From assembly GCF_005771405.1 (NCBI RefSeq), contig NZ_VAUA01000004.1, positions 124,001-188,000 of the forward strand: a stretch of 64,000 nt of DNA. The letters are read 5' to 3'. Origin of the DNA: Parasedimentitalea maritima. Lineage in GTDB: Bacteria; Pseudomonadota; Alphaproteobacteria; Rhodobacterales; Rhodobacteraceae. Position 1 is the first letter of the stretch, and the number at the start of each line of letters is the position of its first letter. Positions 28,132-36,490 of this stretch are shown in pieces. A program made the position numbers and the translations under genes. The notes under the pieces are model-generated. The model had not been told where the DNA came from, searched no databases, and saw only the letters and a list, made by a program, of their open reading frames with translations.

Positions 28132-29007
28132 ATGATTACACGTCCGGTCAAATACGCTTGGCAACATGTCAGGTATGTCCCTCTCTGGTCTATGCTGACC
28201 TTATCCCGTCGGCGTTCTTTTGAGACACGCTCGGCGGCTCTGGGGCGTGCGGTCGGTGGAGTAATGCGCTGGTTCCCGATTGCAAGACGTCGTTTTAACC
28301 GCGAAGTGAAGCGGGTGTTTCCTGAAATGACCCGGGATGAGCGGAATTCTTTGCGACGTCAGATGGGGAAGAACATGGGTCAAACCCTGTTCGAAATCTA
28401 CCACAACGCAGAATTCCACACCCGTTTGAACCGTTTCCATGTTTCAGGTCCCGGACTGGATGCGATTGAAGCAGCCCAAGCTGCTGGAAAGGGGGCCATT
28501 ATCGTGTCTGGCCATTTTGGCCAGTGGGAAGCTGTGCGCGCCTCTCTTAAAGCACGTGGCATCGAAGTCGGGGCGGTGTATCGCCGCCAAAGCAACCGGC
28601 ATTATCAGCGACGACTTTTGGCTGGAATCGAAGCAGGCGGGTTGCCAATTATGGAAACCGGGCGGGTTGGTACCAAGACGTTGGTTCGGCATCTTCGAGC
28701 TGGTGGAGTGGTTGCAATTTTGTTGGATGAAAAGCACCCTGACGGGGCCAAATTGCCATTTCTAGGCCATCCGGCACTGACGTCACTCGCAGCGGCACAG
28801 CTGGCTCTAAAGTATGATTTGCCCATGGTTCCTGCCTATGGAACCCGCATCGGTGATGGCAGTGACTTTGAAGTCAACTATGAAGCGCCAATTGCACATA
28901 GTGATGCGGAGACCATGACGCAGACGTTTAATGACAGCCTATCAGAACGTATTCGAGCACACCCTGATCAATGGTACTGGCTGCTGAATCGTTGGAAAGG
29001 TGTGTAA
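28132..29007 (+). CDS. LpxL/HtrB-type lysophospholipid / lipid A acyltransferase
   Basis: 291 residues. The acyltransferase HX4E motif is SGHFGQWEA (near 123), followed by VYRRQSNRHYQRRL, VAILLDEKHPDGAKLPFLG and the C-terminal HPDQWYWLLNRWKG. This is the HtrB/LpxL layout. It would add a secondary acyl chain to lipid A, or possibly acylate another lipid. It is probably membrane associated, though a clear transmembrane helix is not obvious. Its stop is 2 bp from the convergent SH3-protein stop. Confidence 0.88.
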   Translation: MITRPVKYAWQHVRYVPLWSMLTLSRRRSFETRSAALGRAVGGVMRWFPIARRRFNREVKRVFPEMTRDERNSLRRQMGKNMGQTLFEIYHNAEFHTRLNRFHVSGPGLDAIEAAQAAGKGAIIVSGHFGQWEAVRASLKARGIEVGAVYRRQSNRHYQRRLLAGIEAGGLPIMETGRVGTKTLVRHLRAGGVVAILLDEKHPDGAKLPFLGHPALTSLAAAQLALKYDLPMVPAYGTRIGDGSDFEVNYEAPIAHSDAETMTQTFNDSLSERIRAHPDQWYWLLNRWKGV

Positions 29008-29009
29008 CG

Positions 29010-29627
29010 TCAAGGCTGCAGAGAGCAACACCCAGTTATTACTTTGAAATCAATGCCATATTGTATCAGCAGGTCTACCGAAATACCATATTCCCGGTCC
29101 GACATACCGTCACTACAGGATCGCGCGGATATGATGCCGGCAAGCGTGTTTCGTGGGTTCGCGCTTGATCTGGCGCTAAAGCCCGTCTTGTGATTGCGGT
29201 TTTCAACGCGGTTGTGGGCTACCAGGAAATAGTCTGCCATTTCTCCGTTGATATCAAGAAATGCCCGGGTGCCGTCTAGGGATGAGGACCAGAACGGCTC
29301 AGTGCCCGAGCAAGACAGCTTATGTTCCAGGTCGAGCCAAGATCCCGCTTGGGCACGGGCCATGTACCGAAGGGAGACCCAGCCTGATGTCTCGTTTGTA
29401 TTCACCAACCCCCATTTCCCAGAAGAATCACTCCTTATGACTTCCACCCAATTTTGATCTGGCCCAAGAAAGCCGATGATGGTGGATGAAGCATTAGGCG
29501 TGCTGCGAATATTAAGGACGTCGTTACTCGCGACGCCTGCCACGTCATGCAGAGCGGGAAATTCTTGCGCGGATGCTGACAAGGCCGAAATGCAGGCAAG
29601 TAGTAAAGTGAAAGCGAGGCGTATCAA
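29010..29627 (-). CDS. Exported SH3-domain protein
   Basis: 205 residues from a TTG at 29627, which overlaps the stop of the upstream permease gene (TTGA). GGAG lies 9 nt before it. The product then begins with a proper signal peptide (LIRLAFTLLLACISALSASA). A bacterial SH3 domain follows at about 25-85 (VLNIRSTPNASSTIIGFL, SGWVSLRYMA). The C-terminal part has CSGTEPFWSSSLDG, resembling the GxEPFW motif of COG3650-type envelope proteins, and more cysteines near the end (ARSCSDG, ITGCCSL). The function is unknown, probably in the periplasm. A longer ATG start at 29714 would run through the permease gene and hide the signal peptide. Confidence 0.8.
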   Translation of the reverse strand: MIRLAFTLLLACISALSASAQEFPALHDVAGVASNDVLNIRSTPNASSTIIGFLGPDQNWVEVIRSDSSGKWGLVNTNETSGWVSLRYMARAQAGSWLDLEHKLSCSGTEPFWSSSLDGTRAFLDINGEMADYFLVAHNRVENRNHKTGFSARSSANPRNTLAGIISARSCSDGMSDREYGISVDLLIQYGIDFKVITGCCSLQP

Positions 29628-30445
29628 CGACGCGAACTCCAGCTGGCCGAGACATGACGGCGCGTGTAAAATTCGCCCATCAACCCGATCATGATCAGGA
29701 CTAGCGACACCCAAGCAGCATATTCCCAGCTACTGTTATGGGGGTTGTAGTTGATGAAAACATAACCCCGTGCCTGGTCAATACAATGGAATAGCGGATT
29801 CCAATCGAACATCGACAGCATGTAAGATGGCAGCATGTTTGCAAGGAACATCTTGCCAGATGCGATCATGTTCGCACGTTGGTAAACTGTTGTAACAATG
29901 CTTACAAAATTTGGAGCCCATGGTTTGATTACGAGAAGAATCAGGCCAACCCCAACGCCGGATATCCATGACAATAGCAACATCCCAAAGGCGGGGATTG
30001 GTTCTTCGATGTGAACCGGAGTGATGACGACGTGATAGGCGAACAGTATGATGAACAGAGATAGAACCTGAATATACAGTGAGCCAATGGCAGCCGACAA
30101 AATTGCTACCATTGTGTTCATTGGTGCGTGTTGCATCATTGGGCTGCTGGGTCCTTCAGCGCCTGCAACAGCACCGACAGCTTTTGTGTGGGTGATGAAT
30201 AGAAAAATACCGGACATCACATAAAGCAAAAAGTCACCGCGAACACCGGACCCGCGCATGTTCAGCACCGAAAACATCACATAGAAGGCAGCAACCATCA
30301 AAATGGTCTGCAGAAGGTTCAGCCCAAGTGCCATAAATGCATTGTTGTGCTTAGATCGCACGCTGCGCACGATTGAATGAAAGACCACCTCACACATTGA
30401 GAGGAAGCCGGAAAATGCTGACGGTTTTGTGGTTTGGTAAAACAT
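29624..30445 (-). CDS. KpsM-like ABC-2 polysaccharide export permease
   Basis: 273 residues with about six hydrophobic segments (LLQTILMVAAFYVMFSVLNM, FLLYVMSGIFLFIT, VLSLFIILFAYHVV, MLLLSWISGVGVGLILLVI, WVSLVLIMIGLMGEF). The N-terminal cytoplasmic part and the terminal FYTRRHVSASW are as in capsule exporters of the KpsM/Wzm type. It would form the membrane channel of an ABC exporter for capsule or O-antigen. No KpsT ATPase, KpsE or KpsD gene is in the window, so its partners must lie elsewhere. It is divergent from cysQ, with 120 bp between starts. Confidence 0.8.
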   Translation of the reverse strand: MFYQTTKPSAFSGFLSMCEVVFHSIVRSVRSKHNNAFMALGLNLLQTILMVAAFYVMFSVLNMRGSGVRGDFLLYVMSGIFLFITHTKAVGAVAGAEGPSSPMMQHAPMNTMVAILSAAIGSLYIQVLSLFIILFAYHVVITPVHIEEPIPAFGMLLLSWISGVGVGLILLVIKPWAPNFVSIVTTVYQRANMIASGKMFLANMLPSYMLSMFDWNPLFHCIDQARGYVFINYNPHNSSWEYAAWVSLVLIMIGLMGEFYTRRHVSASWSSRR

Positions 30446-30565
30446 GGGACCTGCGACAGTGATACTCTGCTCAAACTAGCACGGATTTCTTGCTGTTCCG
30501 TTGCTACGCCAGCATATAAGGGAAAAGGTGTTTTTTCAACAAATCCTGTGCTGTGGAGTATTCTG

Positions 30566-31387
30566 GTGAACTACAATGATCTTATTCCCGTGATCCGTCG
30601 CCTTTCTATCGAGGCGGGTAATAAAATTATGGAAATCTACAATTCGGACGATTTTGACGTGAAGCAGAAATCTGACGATAGTCCGGTAACCGCGGCGGAT
30701 GAGGCGGCGGATGCGTTGATTTCGCACGGTCTGCGGTCTGCTTTCCCAGAGATGGCGTTGGTGACAGAAGAGCAGGTGGACTCACATAAAATCAAAGGTG
30801 ACACGTTTCTGATTGTTGACCCGTTGGACGGGACAAAGGAGTTCATTCACCGCCGTGGCGATTTTACTGTTAACATTGCGTTGGTAGAAAAGGGCGTTCC
30901 GACGCGCGGGGTTGTTTATGCTCCGGCAAAAAATCGGCTATTTTACACTGGGCCGGAAGGGCAAACAGTTGAGGAAGTGCTGGTTGTTGGAGCCGACGCT
31001 CACCCAATTGAGTTCAATGAGCATATAGCAAGGCCAGAACCGATATCGGTCCGGAAGTCAGACAATGATGCTTTGGAGGTTGTCGCTTCAAAGTCGCACC
31101 GAGATCAGGCAACGGATGACTACATCAATAAGTACAATGTCAAAGATAGTAAGAGTGCGGGGTCTTCTTTGAAGTTTTGCCTCGTCGCCACCGGTGAAGC
31201 CGATATTTACCCTCGCGTTGGTCGAACCATGGAATGGGATACAGCTGCAGGGCACGCTGTGTTGACGGGTGCTGGCGGAAAAGTGGTGCGGTTCGATGAT
31301 CACACGCCGTTGGTGTATGGTAAGGATGACTACGCCAACCCGTTCTTTATTGCCTATGCTCCTAGTGTTGAGTTGAAGGAAGCCTGA
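30566..31387 (+). CDS. cysQ: 3'(2'),5'-bisphosphate nucleotidase CysQ
   Basis: 273 residues from a GTG at 30566 with GGAG about 8 nt upstream; a longer ATG at 30434 lacks family similarity. Inositol-monophosphatase-fold motifs are VTEEQ, VDPLDGTKEF and WDTAAGHAVL, the Mg-binding sites. It hydrolyses PAP (3'-phosphoadenosine 5'-phosphate) to AMP. PAP is the by-product of PAPS-dependent sulfation, and a sulfotransferase gene lies 7 kb downstream in the same region and direction. Its stop overlaps the kdsB start (TGATG). Confidence 0.93.
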   Translation: MNYNDLIPVIRRLSIEAGNKIMEIYNSDDFDVKQKSDDSPVTAADEAADALISHGLRSAFPEMALVTEEQVDSHKIKGDTFLIVDPLDGTKEFIHRRGDFTVNIALVEKGVPTRGVVYAPAKNRLFYTGPEGQTVEEVLVVGADAHPIEFNEHIARPEPISVRKSDNDALEVVASKSHRDQATDDYINKYNVKDSKSAGSSLKFCLVATGEADIYPRVGRTMEWDTAAGHAVLTGAGGKVVRFDDHTPLVYGKDDYANPFFIAYAPSVELKEA

Positions 31388-32187
31388 TGTCTGTTCTTGT
31401 TGTTATTCCCGCGCGCTATGCATCGAGTCGTTATCCCGGGAAGCCGTTAGTTGAGTTGACAGGGGCCACCGGCGAGAAACGTACATTGATCGAACGGTCT
31501 TGGAGGGCAGCGACGGCTGTAGCTGGCGTTGATCGGGTGGTTGTGGCTACAGATGATGATCAAATTCAAGCTGTAGCACAAAGTTTTGGCGCTGAAGTGG
31601 TGATGACCTCGTCAAAATGCGTCAATGGTACCGAGCGGTGCGCAGAGGCCTTTGATGCGTTGGGTGGCGGCTTCGATGTTGTGGTGAACCTGCAGGGTGA
31701 TGCGCCGTTGACGCCGCATTGGTTTGTCGAGGACTTGATTAAGGGCTTGCAGGACGATCCGATGGCTGAAGTGGCCACTCCCGTGCTGCGCTGTGATGGT
31801 CGCGCCTTGAATGGGTTTTTGGATGACCGCAAGGAGGATCGGGTTGGTGGTACAACTGCAGTCTTCACTCAGGACCGGCACGCGTTGTATTTCTCCAAAG
31901 AAGTGGTGCCCTACACCTCTCGGGTATACAGTGATGACGAGGCGACGCCCGTGTTTCATCATGTAGGAGTCTATGCTTATCGCCCGTCGGCGCTGGGCGC
32001 CTACCCACGCTGGGAGGCGGGACCATTGGAAACACTGGAAGGACTGGAGCAATTACGGTTTATGGAACACGGTCGTACATTGCTATGCGTTGAAGTGGAT
32101 GCGCGCGGCAGGCAATTTTGGGAACTGAACAATCCCGAGGATGTACCGCGGCTGGAAAAGATGATGCGGGAGATGGGGCATCCATAG
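31387..32187 (+). CDS. kdsB: CMP-Kdo synthetase (3-deoxy-manno-octulosonate cytidylyltransferase)
   Basis: 266 residues. It activates Kdo with CTP. The opening VLVVIPARYASSRYPGKPL is the nucleotide-binding signature. Further motifs are VVATDDDQI, CVNGTERCAEA, VNLQGDAPL and the late PLETLEGLEQLRFMEHG. The product feeds LPS core or a Kdo-linked capsule. It is coupled to cysQ by the overlapping stop/start. The 190 bp to galU hold no gene I can support; galU may have its own promoter there. Confidence 0.95.
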   Translation: MSVLVVIPARYASSRYPGKPLVELTGATGEKRTLIERSWRAATAVAGVDRVVVATDDDQIQAVAQSFGAEVVMTSSKCVNGTERCAEAFDALGGGFDVVVNLQGDAPLTPHWFVEDLIKGLQDDPMAEVATPVLRCDGRALNGFLDDRKEDRVGGTTAVFTQDRHALYFSKEVVPYTSRVYSDDEATPVFHHVGVYAYRPSALGAYPRWEAGPLETLEGLEQLRFMEHGRTLLCVEVDARGRQFWELNNPEDVPRLEKMMREMGHP

Positions 32188-32378
32188 AAAATGAGGTAAC
32201 ATGATGGCAATATGCCTATGTTAACAGTGGTTGGAATGTGTATACGCTGAGCTACTTATTGAGTTGATGCGGCTAAGATTTTGACCGTTGTTCAATTTTA
32301 TTTCGACTTGGCCAATACATACAACGATTGCTGCACGGTTGCGATCGTGTCTGAAGAGTAAGATATTGAGAGCTTATT

Positions 32379-33272
32379 ATGCGTAAAAAAGTAACAAAAG
32401 CTATTTTTCCTGTGGCTGGCATGGGAACTAGGTTCCTTCCGGCGACTAAATCTGTACCCAAAGAAATTATGACCTTAGTGGATCGCCCATTGGTGCAATA
32501 CGCCATCGATGAGGCTCGCGCTGCGGGTATCAAAGAATTCATCTTTGTTACCTCCCGTGGCAAAGGGGCACTGGAAGACTATTTTGACCACGCGCCTGTT
32601 TTGGAACAAGAATTGCGCAAAAAGGGCAAAGATGAACTTTTGAGTATTCTGAAGTCCACCTACATGGATTCGGGTGCTATTGCTTACCTTCGTCAGCACC
32701 GCGCTCTGGGTTTGGGCCATGCCGTTTGGTGCGCGCGTCGTCTGATCGCTAATGAACCTTTTGCGGTCATTCTTCCTGATGATGTGATTGCTGCTGAAAC
32801 CCCTTGTCTGCAACAAATGGTTGAAGCCTACGAAGAGGTAGGTGGCAATATGGTTGCGGCTATGGAAGTGCCACCTGAGCAAGCTTCATCTTATGGCGTG
32901 TTGGACATTGAGAAAGACACGGGTTCTGTCGTTTCAGTCAAAGGCATGGTTGAGAAACCCAAACCGGAAGACGCACCGTCGAACCTGGCTGTGATAGGCC
33001 GCTATATTCTTGGACCTTCTGTATTGCGGAACCTGAACAAGATCAAATCGGGGGCTGGTGGAGAAATCCAGCTGACAGATGCCATCGCAAAAGACATTGG
33101 TACAGACGTGCCCGTTTCTGGTTACCGGTTCCGTGGGCAGCGTTTTGATTGTGGCTCCAAAGCAGGATTTTTGCAGGCCACAGTTGCTTTTGCATTAGCG
33201 CGCGATGATCTGCGCGATGATCTAAGTCGGTACCTTGAAAGTATTTCTCAGGTGACCAAAGCAGCGGAATAA
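32379..33272 (+). CDS. galU: UTP-glucose-1-phosphate uridylyltransferase
   Basis: 297 residues. The nucleotidyl-transferase loop is KAIFPVAGMGTRFLPATKSVP, with KEIMTLVDRPLVQYAIDEA and FAVILPDDVI following. The late G-x-R-F-D-C-G-S-K-A-G motif is seen as RGQRFDCGSKAGF. It makes UDP-glucose for glycans and lipid sugars. galE follows after 40 bp, forming a UDP-sugar pair with it. Confidence 0.96.
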   Translation: MRKKVTKAIFPVAGMGTRFLPATKSVPKEIMTLVDRPLVQYAIDEARAAGIKEFIFVTSRGKGALEDYFDHAPVLEQELRKKGKDELLSILKSTYMDSGAIAYLRQHRALGLGHAVWCARRLIANEPFAVILPDDVIAAETPCLQQMVEAYEEVGGNMVAAMEVPPEQASSYGVLDIEKDTGSVVSVKGMVEKPKPEDAPSNLAVIGRYILGPSVLRNLNKIKSGAGGEIQLTDAIAKDIGTDVPVSGYRFRGQRFDCGSKAGFLQATVAFALARDDLRDDLSRYLESISQVTKAAE

Positions 33273-33312
33273 GCTAAATGCTGGCGAATTGTAGGCAGAA
33301 GGCACAATAGCA

Positions 33313-34296
33313 ATGGCACATATTTTGGTAACGGGTGGCGCTGGCTATATCGGCTCGCACGCCTGTAAGGCATTGAAACAGGCGGGTTATACTCCTGTCG
33401 TCTATGATAATTTGATAACGGGTTGGAAAGATGCAGTAAAATTCGGCCCGTTTGAACAGGGTGATCTGAACGATCGCGCGCGATTGGATCAGGTGTTTGC
33501 CAAATACCAGCCTACCGCAGTCATGCATTTTGCGGCTCTCAGCCAAGTTGGGGAAGCGATGAGCCAACCAGGGCGGTATTGGGCAAACAATGTTGGGGGG
33601 TCATTGAATTTGATCGAGGCCTCAGTCGCTGCTGACGTTAGGGACTTTGTTTTCTCATCAACTTGTGCCACCTACGGTGAACATGACAATGTGGTGTTGG
33701 ATGAAAACACGCCGCAGTTGCCGCTGAATGCTTATGGTGCCAGCAAACGAGCAGTTGAAGATATATTGACCGATTTTGAGGCTGCTCATGGTCTGCGCTC
33801 GGTTGTTTTCCGCTACTTCAATGTGGCTGGGGCTGACCCCGAAGCCGAAGTGGGCGAATTCCACCGTCCTGAGACACATCTTGTGCCTTTAGTATTGGAT
33901 GCAATTAACGGCAAACGTGATTCCCTGACGATATTTGGTACCGATTATGACACGCCTGATGGAACCTGCATTCGCGACTATGTGCATGTTTGTGACTTGG
34001 TGGATGCACATGTATTGGGTTTGAAGTGGTTGCAGGATGGCAAAGGGAGCCGCGTCTTTAATCTGGGGACCGGTACTGGGTTTTCAGTCCGTGAAGTGAT
34101 GGATAAGGCCGCAGTTGTTACAGGGAAAGATGTCCCCTGTAACACCGGTGCACGTCGCGCTGGTGATTGCACGAAGCTGGTGTCGGGGTCGACACGTGCA
34201 GCAAGTGAACTGGGTTGGGAGCCAACGCGATCAACATTGGAAACTATGATTCACGACGCTTGGAAGTGGCACAAAACAGGCCACTACGAGGCCTGA
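33313..34296 (+). CDS. galE: UDP-glucose 4-epimerase
   Basis: 327 residues. An extended short-chain dehydrogenase with the NAD-binding GGAGYIGSH at the N-terminus, SSTCATYG (catalytic Ser region), NAYGASKRAVE (YxxxK) and RYFNVAGADP. It interconverts UDP-glucose and UDP-galactose and so supplies galactose for the neighbouring glycosyltransferases. A glycosyltransferase gene starts one base after its stop, implying one transcript. Confidence 0.95.
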   Translation: MAHILVTGGAGYIGSHACKALKQAGYTPVVYDNLITGWKDAVKFGPFEQGDLNDRARLDQVFAKYQPTAVMHFAALSQVGEAMSQPGRYWANNVGGSLNLIEASVAADVRDFVFSSTCATYGEHDNVVLDENTPQLPLNAYGASKRAVEDILTDFEAAHGLRSVVFRYFNVAGADPEAEVGEFHRPETHLVPLVLDAINGKRDSLTIFGTDYDTPDGTCIRDYVHVCDLVDAHVLGLKWLQDGKGSRVFNLGTGTGFSVREVMDKAAVVTGKDVPCNTGARRAGDCTKLVSGSTRAASELGWEPTRSTLETMIHDAWKWHKTGHYEA

Positions 34297-34297
34297 A

Positions 34298-35338
34298 ATG
34301 AAGCGGCAGGGCGCTTCAGCCAAATCGGTTGTAACTGCCGTCGCCGCTTACCGCATGCGGTGGCGTCGACGTCATTTGTTGTGGCGATCGTGGCGTGCTC
34401 GGCATCAATTGAACATCAGGATGGATCGCACAAGCGATATCACTGGTGAGCCAATTCTTTGCTTCGCAACCATGCGTAACGAAATCACACGGCTGCCCCA
34501 CTACCTGGAGCATTACCGGCGGATCGGTGTGTCTCATTTTCTAATTGTGGACAACGACAGTGATGATGGGACTGCCGACTATCTAGCCCAGCAACCGGAT
34601 GTTTCGATCTGGAGCACCAAGGCAAGCTATAGAGATTCTCGGTTTGGAGTAGATTGGCTAACGTGTTTGCAAATGCGCTATGGGCATGGGGTTTGGTGCT
34701 TGACCGCAGATGCAGACGAAATACTGACATATCCGCACGTAGACACCCGGACACTTCGTGATCTAACCAATTGGCTCGATCAGCAGGGTGTGTCGGCTTT
34801 TGGTGCGCTGATGCTGGATATGTATCCTAAAGGACCTCTTGGCATTCATGGTTATCAAACGGGAGCTGACCCGTTTGAAACGCTGAATTGGTTCGATGCG
34901 CATGGGTACACCTGGGAATATCTGGACCGGTATCGTCATGTTTCTATCCGGGGCGGCCCACGTAAGCGGGTGTTCTTTCAGCAGGACCCAGACCACGCGC
35001 CACATTTGCATAAAGTGCCGCTGGTTCGTTGGAGCCGTCGCTTTGCTTACGTTAGTTCCACCCACATAGCTTTGCCTGCATATCTGAATGGGGTATTTGA
35101 TGCGAGGTTGGATCTGCCTACTGGTGTGTTTTTGCACAGCAAATTTTTGGATGAAGTGGTCGCCAAGTCCGCTGAGGAGAAGATCCGCCAGCAACATTTT
35201 ACGCATACGGATCGATATGGCGATTACTATGATCAGTTAACTGCGGGGCCAGATCTGTGGTACCCCCAATCGGTTCAATATCAGGGGTGGCAGCAGCTTG
35301 AAGCCTTTGGCATGATGACACGAGGGAATTGGCGTTGA
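34298..35338 (+). CDS. Glycosyltransferase, family 2-like (first of two paralogues)
   Basis: 346 residues, with a basic start (YRMRWRRRHLLWRSW). The catalytic domain is ATMRNEITRLPHYLEHYRRI, FLIVDNDSDDGTADYL and the metal motif TADADEIL. Later come MLDMYPKGPLG and RGGPRKRVFFQ, then FLHSKFLDEVV near the C-terminus. This is the 'Glyco_tranf_2_4' type, found in surface glycan loci. The sugar and acceptor are unknown; galactose is a guess from galE next door. A closely similar gene follows at 35480. Confidence 0.85.
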   Translation: MKRQGASAKSVVTAVAAYRMRWRRRHLLWRSWRARHQLNIRMDRTSDITGEPILCFATMRNEITRLPHYLEHYRRIGVSHFLIVDNDSDDGTADYLAQQPDVSIWSTKASYRDSRFGVDWLTCLQMRYGHGVWCLTADADEILTYPHVDTRTLRDLTNWLDQQGVSAFGALMLDMYPKGPLGIHGYQTGADPFETLNWFDAHGYTWEYLDRYRHVSIRGGPRKRVFFQQDPDHAPHLHKVPLVRWSRRFAYVSSTHIALPAYLNGVFDARLDLPTGVFLHSKFLDEVVAKSAEEKIRQQHFTHTDRYGDYYDQLTAGPDLWYPQSVQYQGWQQLEAFGMMTRGNWR

Positions 35339-35479
35339 ACGCGCGAGAGTTCAACGTGCGTTCTCAGATTCTAAGTCCATTGATTAAAGAAAGATATCCA
35401 TGACATACTGCCTAAAAATAAGGGGCGGCGCGCGCCTTAAATTGGGCGGGTTTCTCTTGATCTGTGGATGGACTAAACG

Positions 35480-36490
35480 TTGAGCCTTTGGGATTCATAC
35501 CGGATGCGAGTGCGGCGGAAGCGACGCATTGTGAGGGCGTTGCGCAAGTCCAACGAACTGCGTGTCGTGCAGAACAACACCAACCACATTCGACCTGATG
35601 ATATTTTGCTGGTCTCCACAGTCCGCAATGAAAAAATCCGGCTGCCGTACTTCCTACATTACTACCGTGGGTTAGGGGTCAATCATTTCCTGTTCGTAGA
35701 CAATGACAGCACAGACGGCACCGAAGAATATTTGCGTGGGCAGCAGGATGTCTCGTTGTGGCATACTACTGCCAGCTATAGACGGGCAACGTTTGGTGTC
35801 GATTGGATGAACCACCTGAAGCGCAAGTTTGCGCATGGGCATTGGACCTTGGTCGTCGATCCGGATGAATTTTTTATCTACCCATTTTGCGATACACGGC
35901 CAATTCGTGCTTTGACAGATTGGTTGGATAACTCTGATATCCGCAGTTTTTCGGCGATGTTAATCGATGTCTACCCGAAGGGGAGGATCGACGAAGTACC
36001 CTATAGCGCGGGTCAAAATCCACTGGAAATAACTCCTTGGTTTGACAGCGGAAACTATTCGGTCAAGAAAAACCCAACCTATGGCAATTTGTGGATCCAA
36101 GGCGGCCCCCGGCGTCGGGTGTTCTTTGCTGACGAACCCGAAAAAGCACCGGCACTGAACAAGATCCCACTGGTGAAATGGGACCGCCGTTATGCTTATG
36201 TCAGCTCGACACATGCGCTGTTACCACGCGGGCTGAACCAAGTTTACGAGACCAATGGCGGCGAAAAGGCCAGTGGAGCACTGCTACATACAAAATTCCT
36301 GGATACCTTTACCGCTAAAGCAACTGAGGAAGTGACGCGTAACCAACACTATGCCCAATCTGCAGAATATAAGGCCTACGCAGATACAATGCAGGGTCAA
36401 CCTGACCTGTGGTGTAAATGGAGTGAGAAATATATCAACTGGCGCCAGATAGAGATCCTTGGATTGATGTCCAAAGGAAACTGGGCGTGA
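35480..36490 (+). CDS. Glycosyltransferase, family 2-like (second paralogue, TTG start)
   Basis: 336 residues. It aligns end to end with the preceding protein: STVRNEKIRLPYFLHYYRGL, FLFVDNDSTDGTEEYL, VVDPDEFF (metal motif), MLIDVYPKGRID, QGGPRRRVFFADEP and LLHTKFLDTF. The start is a TTG at 35480. The ATG at 35504 would drop the SY of SYRMR, which matches AYRMR in the paralogue, so TTG is favoured. The 141 bp before it hold no gene. The last bases overlap the next gene (GTGA). The different residues around the DxD motif suggest different sugar donors or acceptors. Confidence 0.83.
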   Translation: MSLWDSYRMRVRRKRRIVRALRKSNELRVVQNNTNHIRPDDILLVSTVRNEKIRLPYFLHYYRGLGVNHFLFVDNDSTDGTEEYLRGQQDVSLWHTTASYRRATFGVDWMNHLKRKFAHGHWTLVVDPDEFFIYPFCDTRPIRALTDWLDNSDIRSFSAMLIDVYPKGRIDEVPYSAGQNPLEITPWFDSGNYSVKKNPTYGNLWIQGGPRRRVFFADEPEKAPALNKIPLVKWDRRYAYVSSTHALLPRGLNQVYETNGGEKASGALLHTKFLDTFTAKATEEVTRNQHYAQSAEYKAYADTMQGQPDLWCKWSEKYINWRQIEILGLMSKGNWA

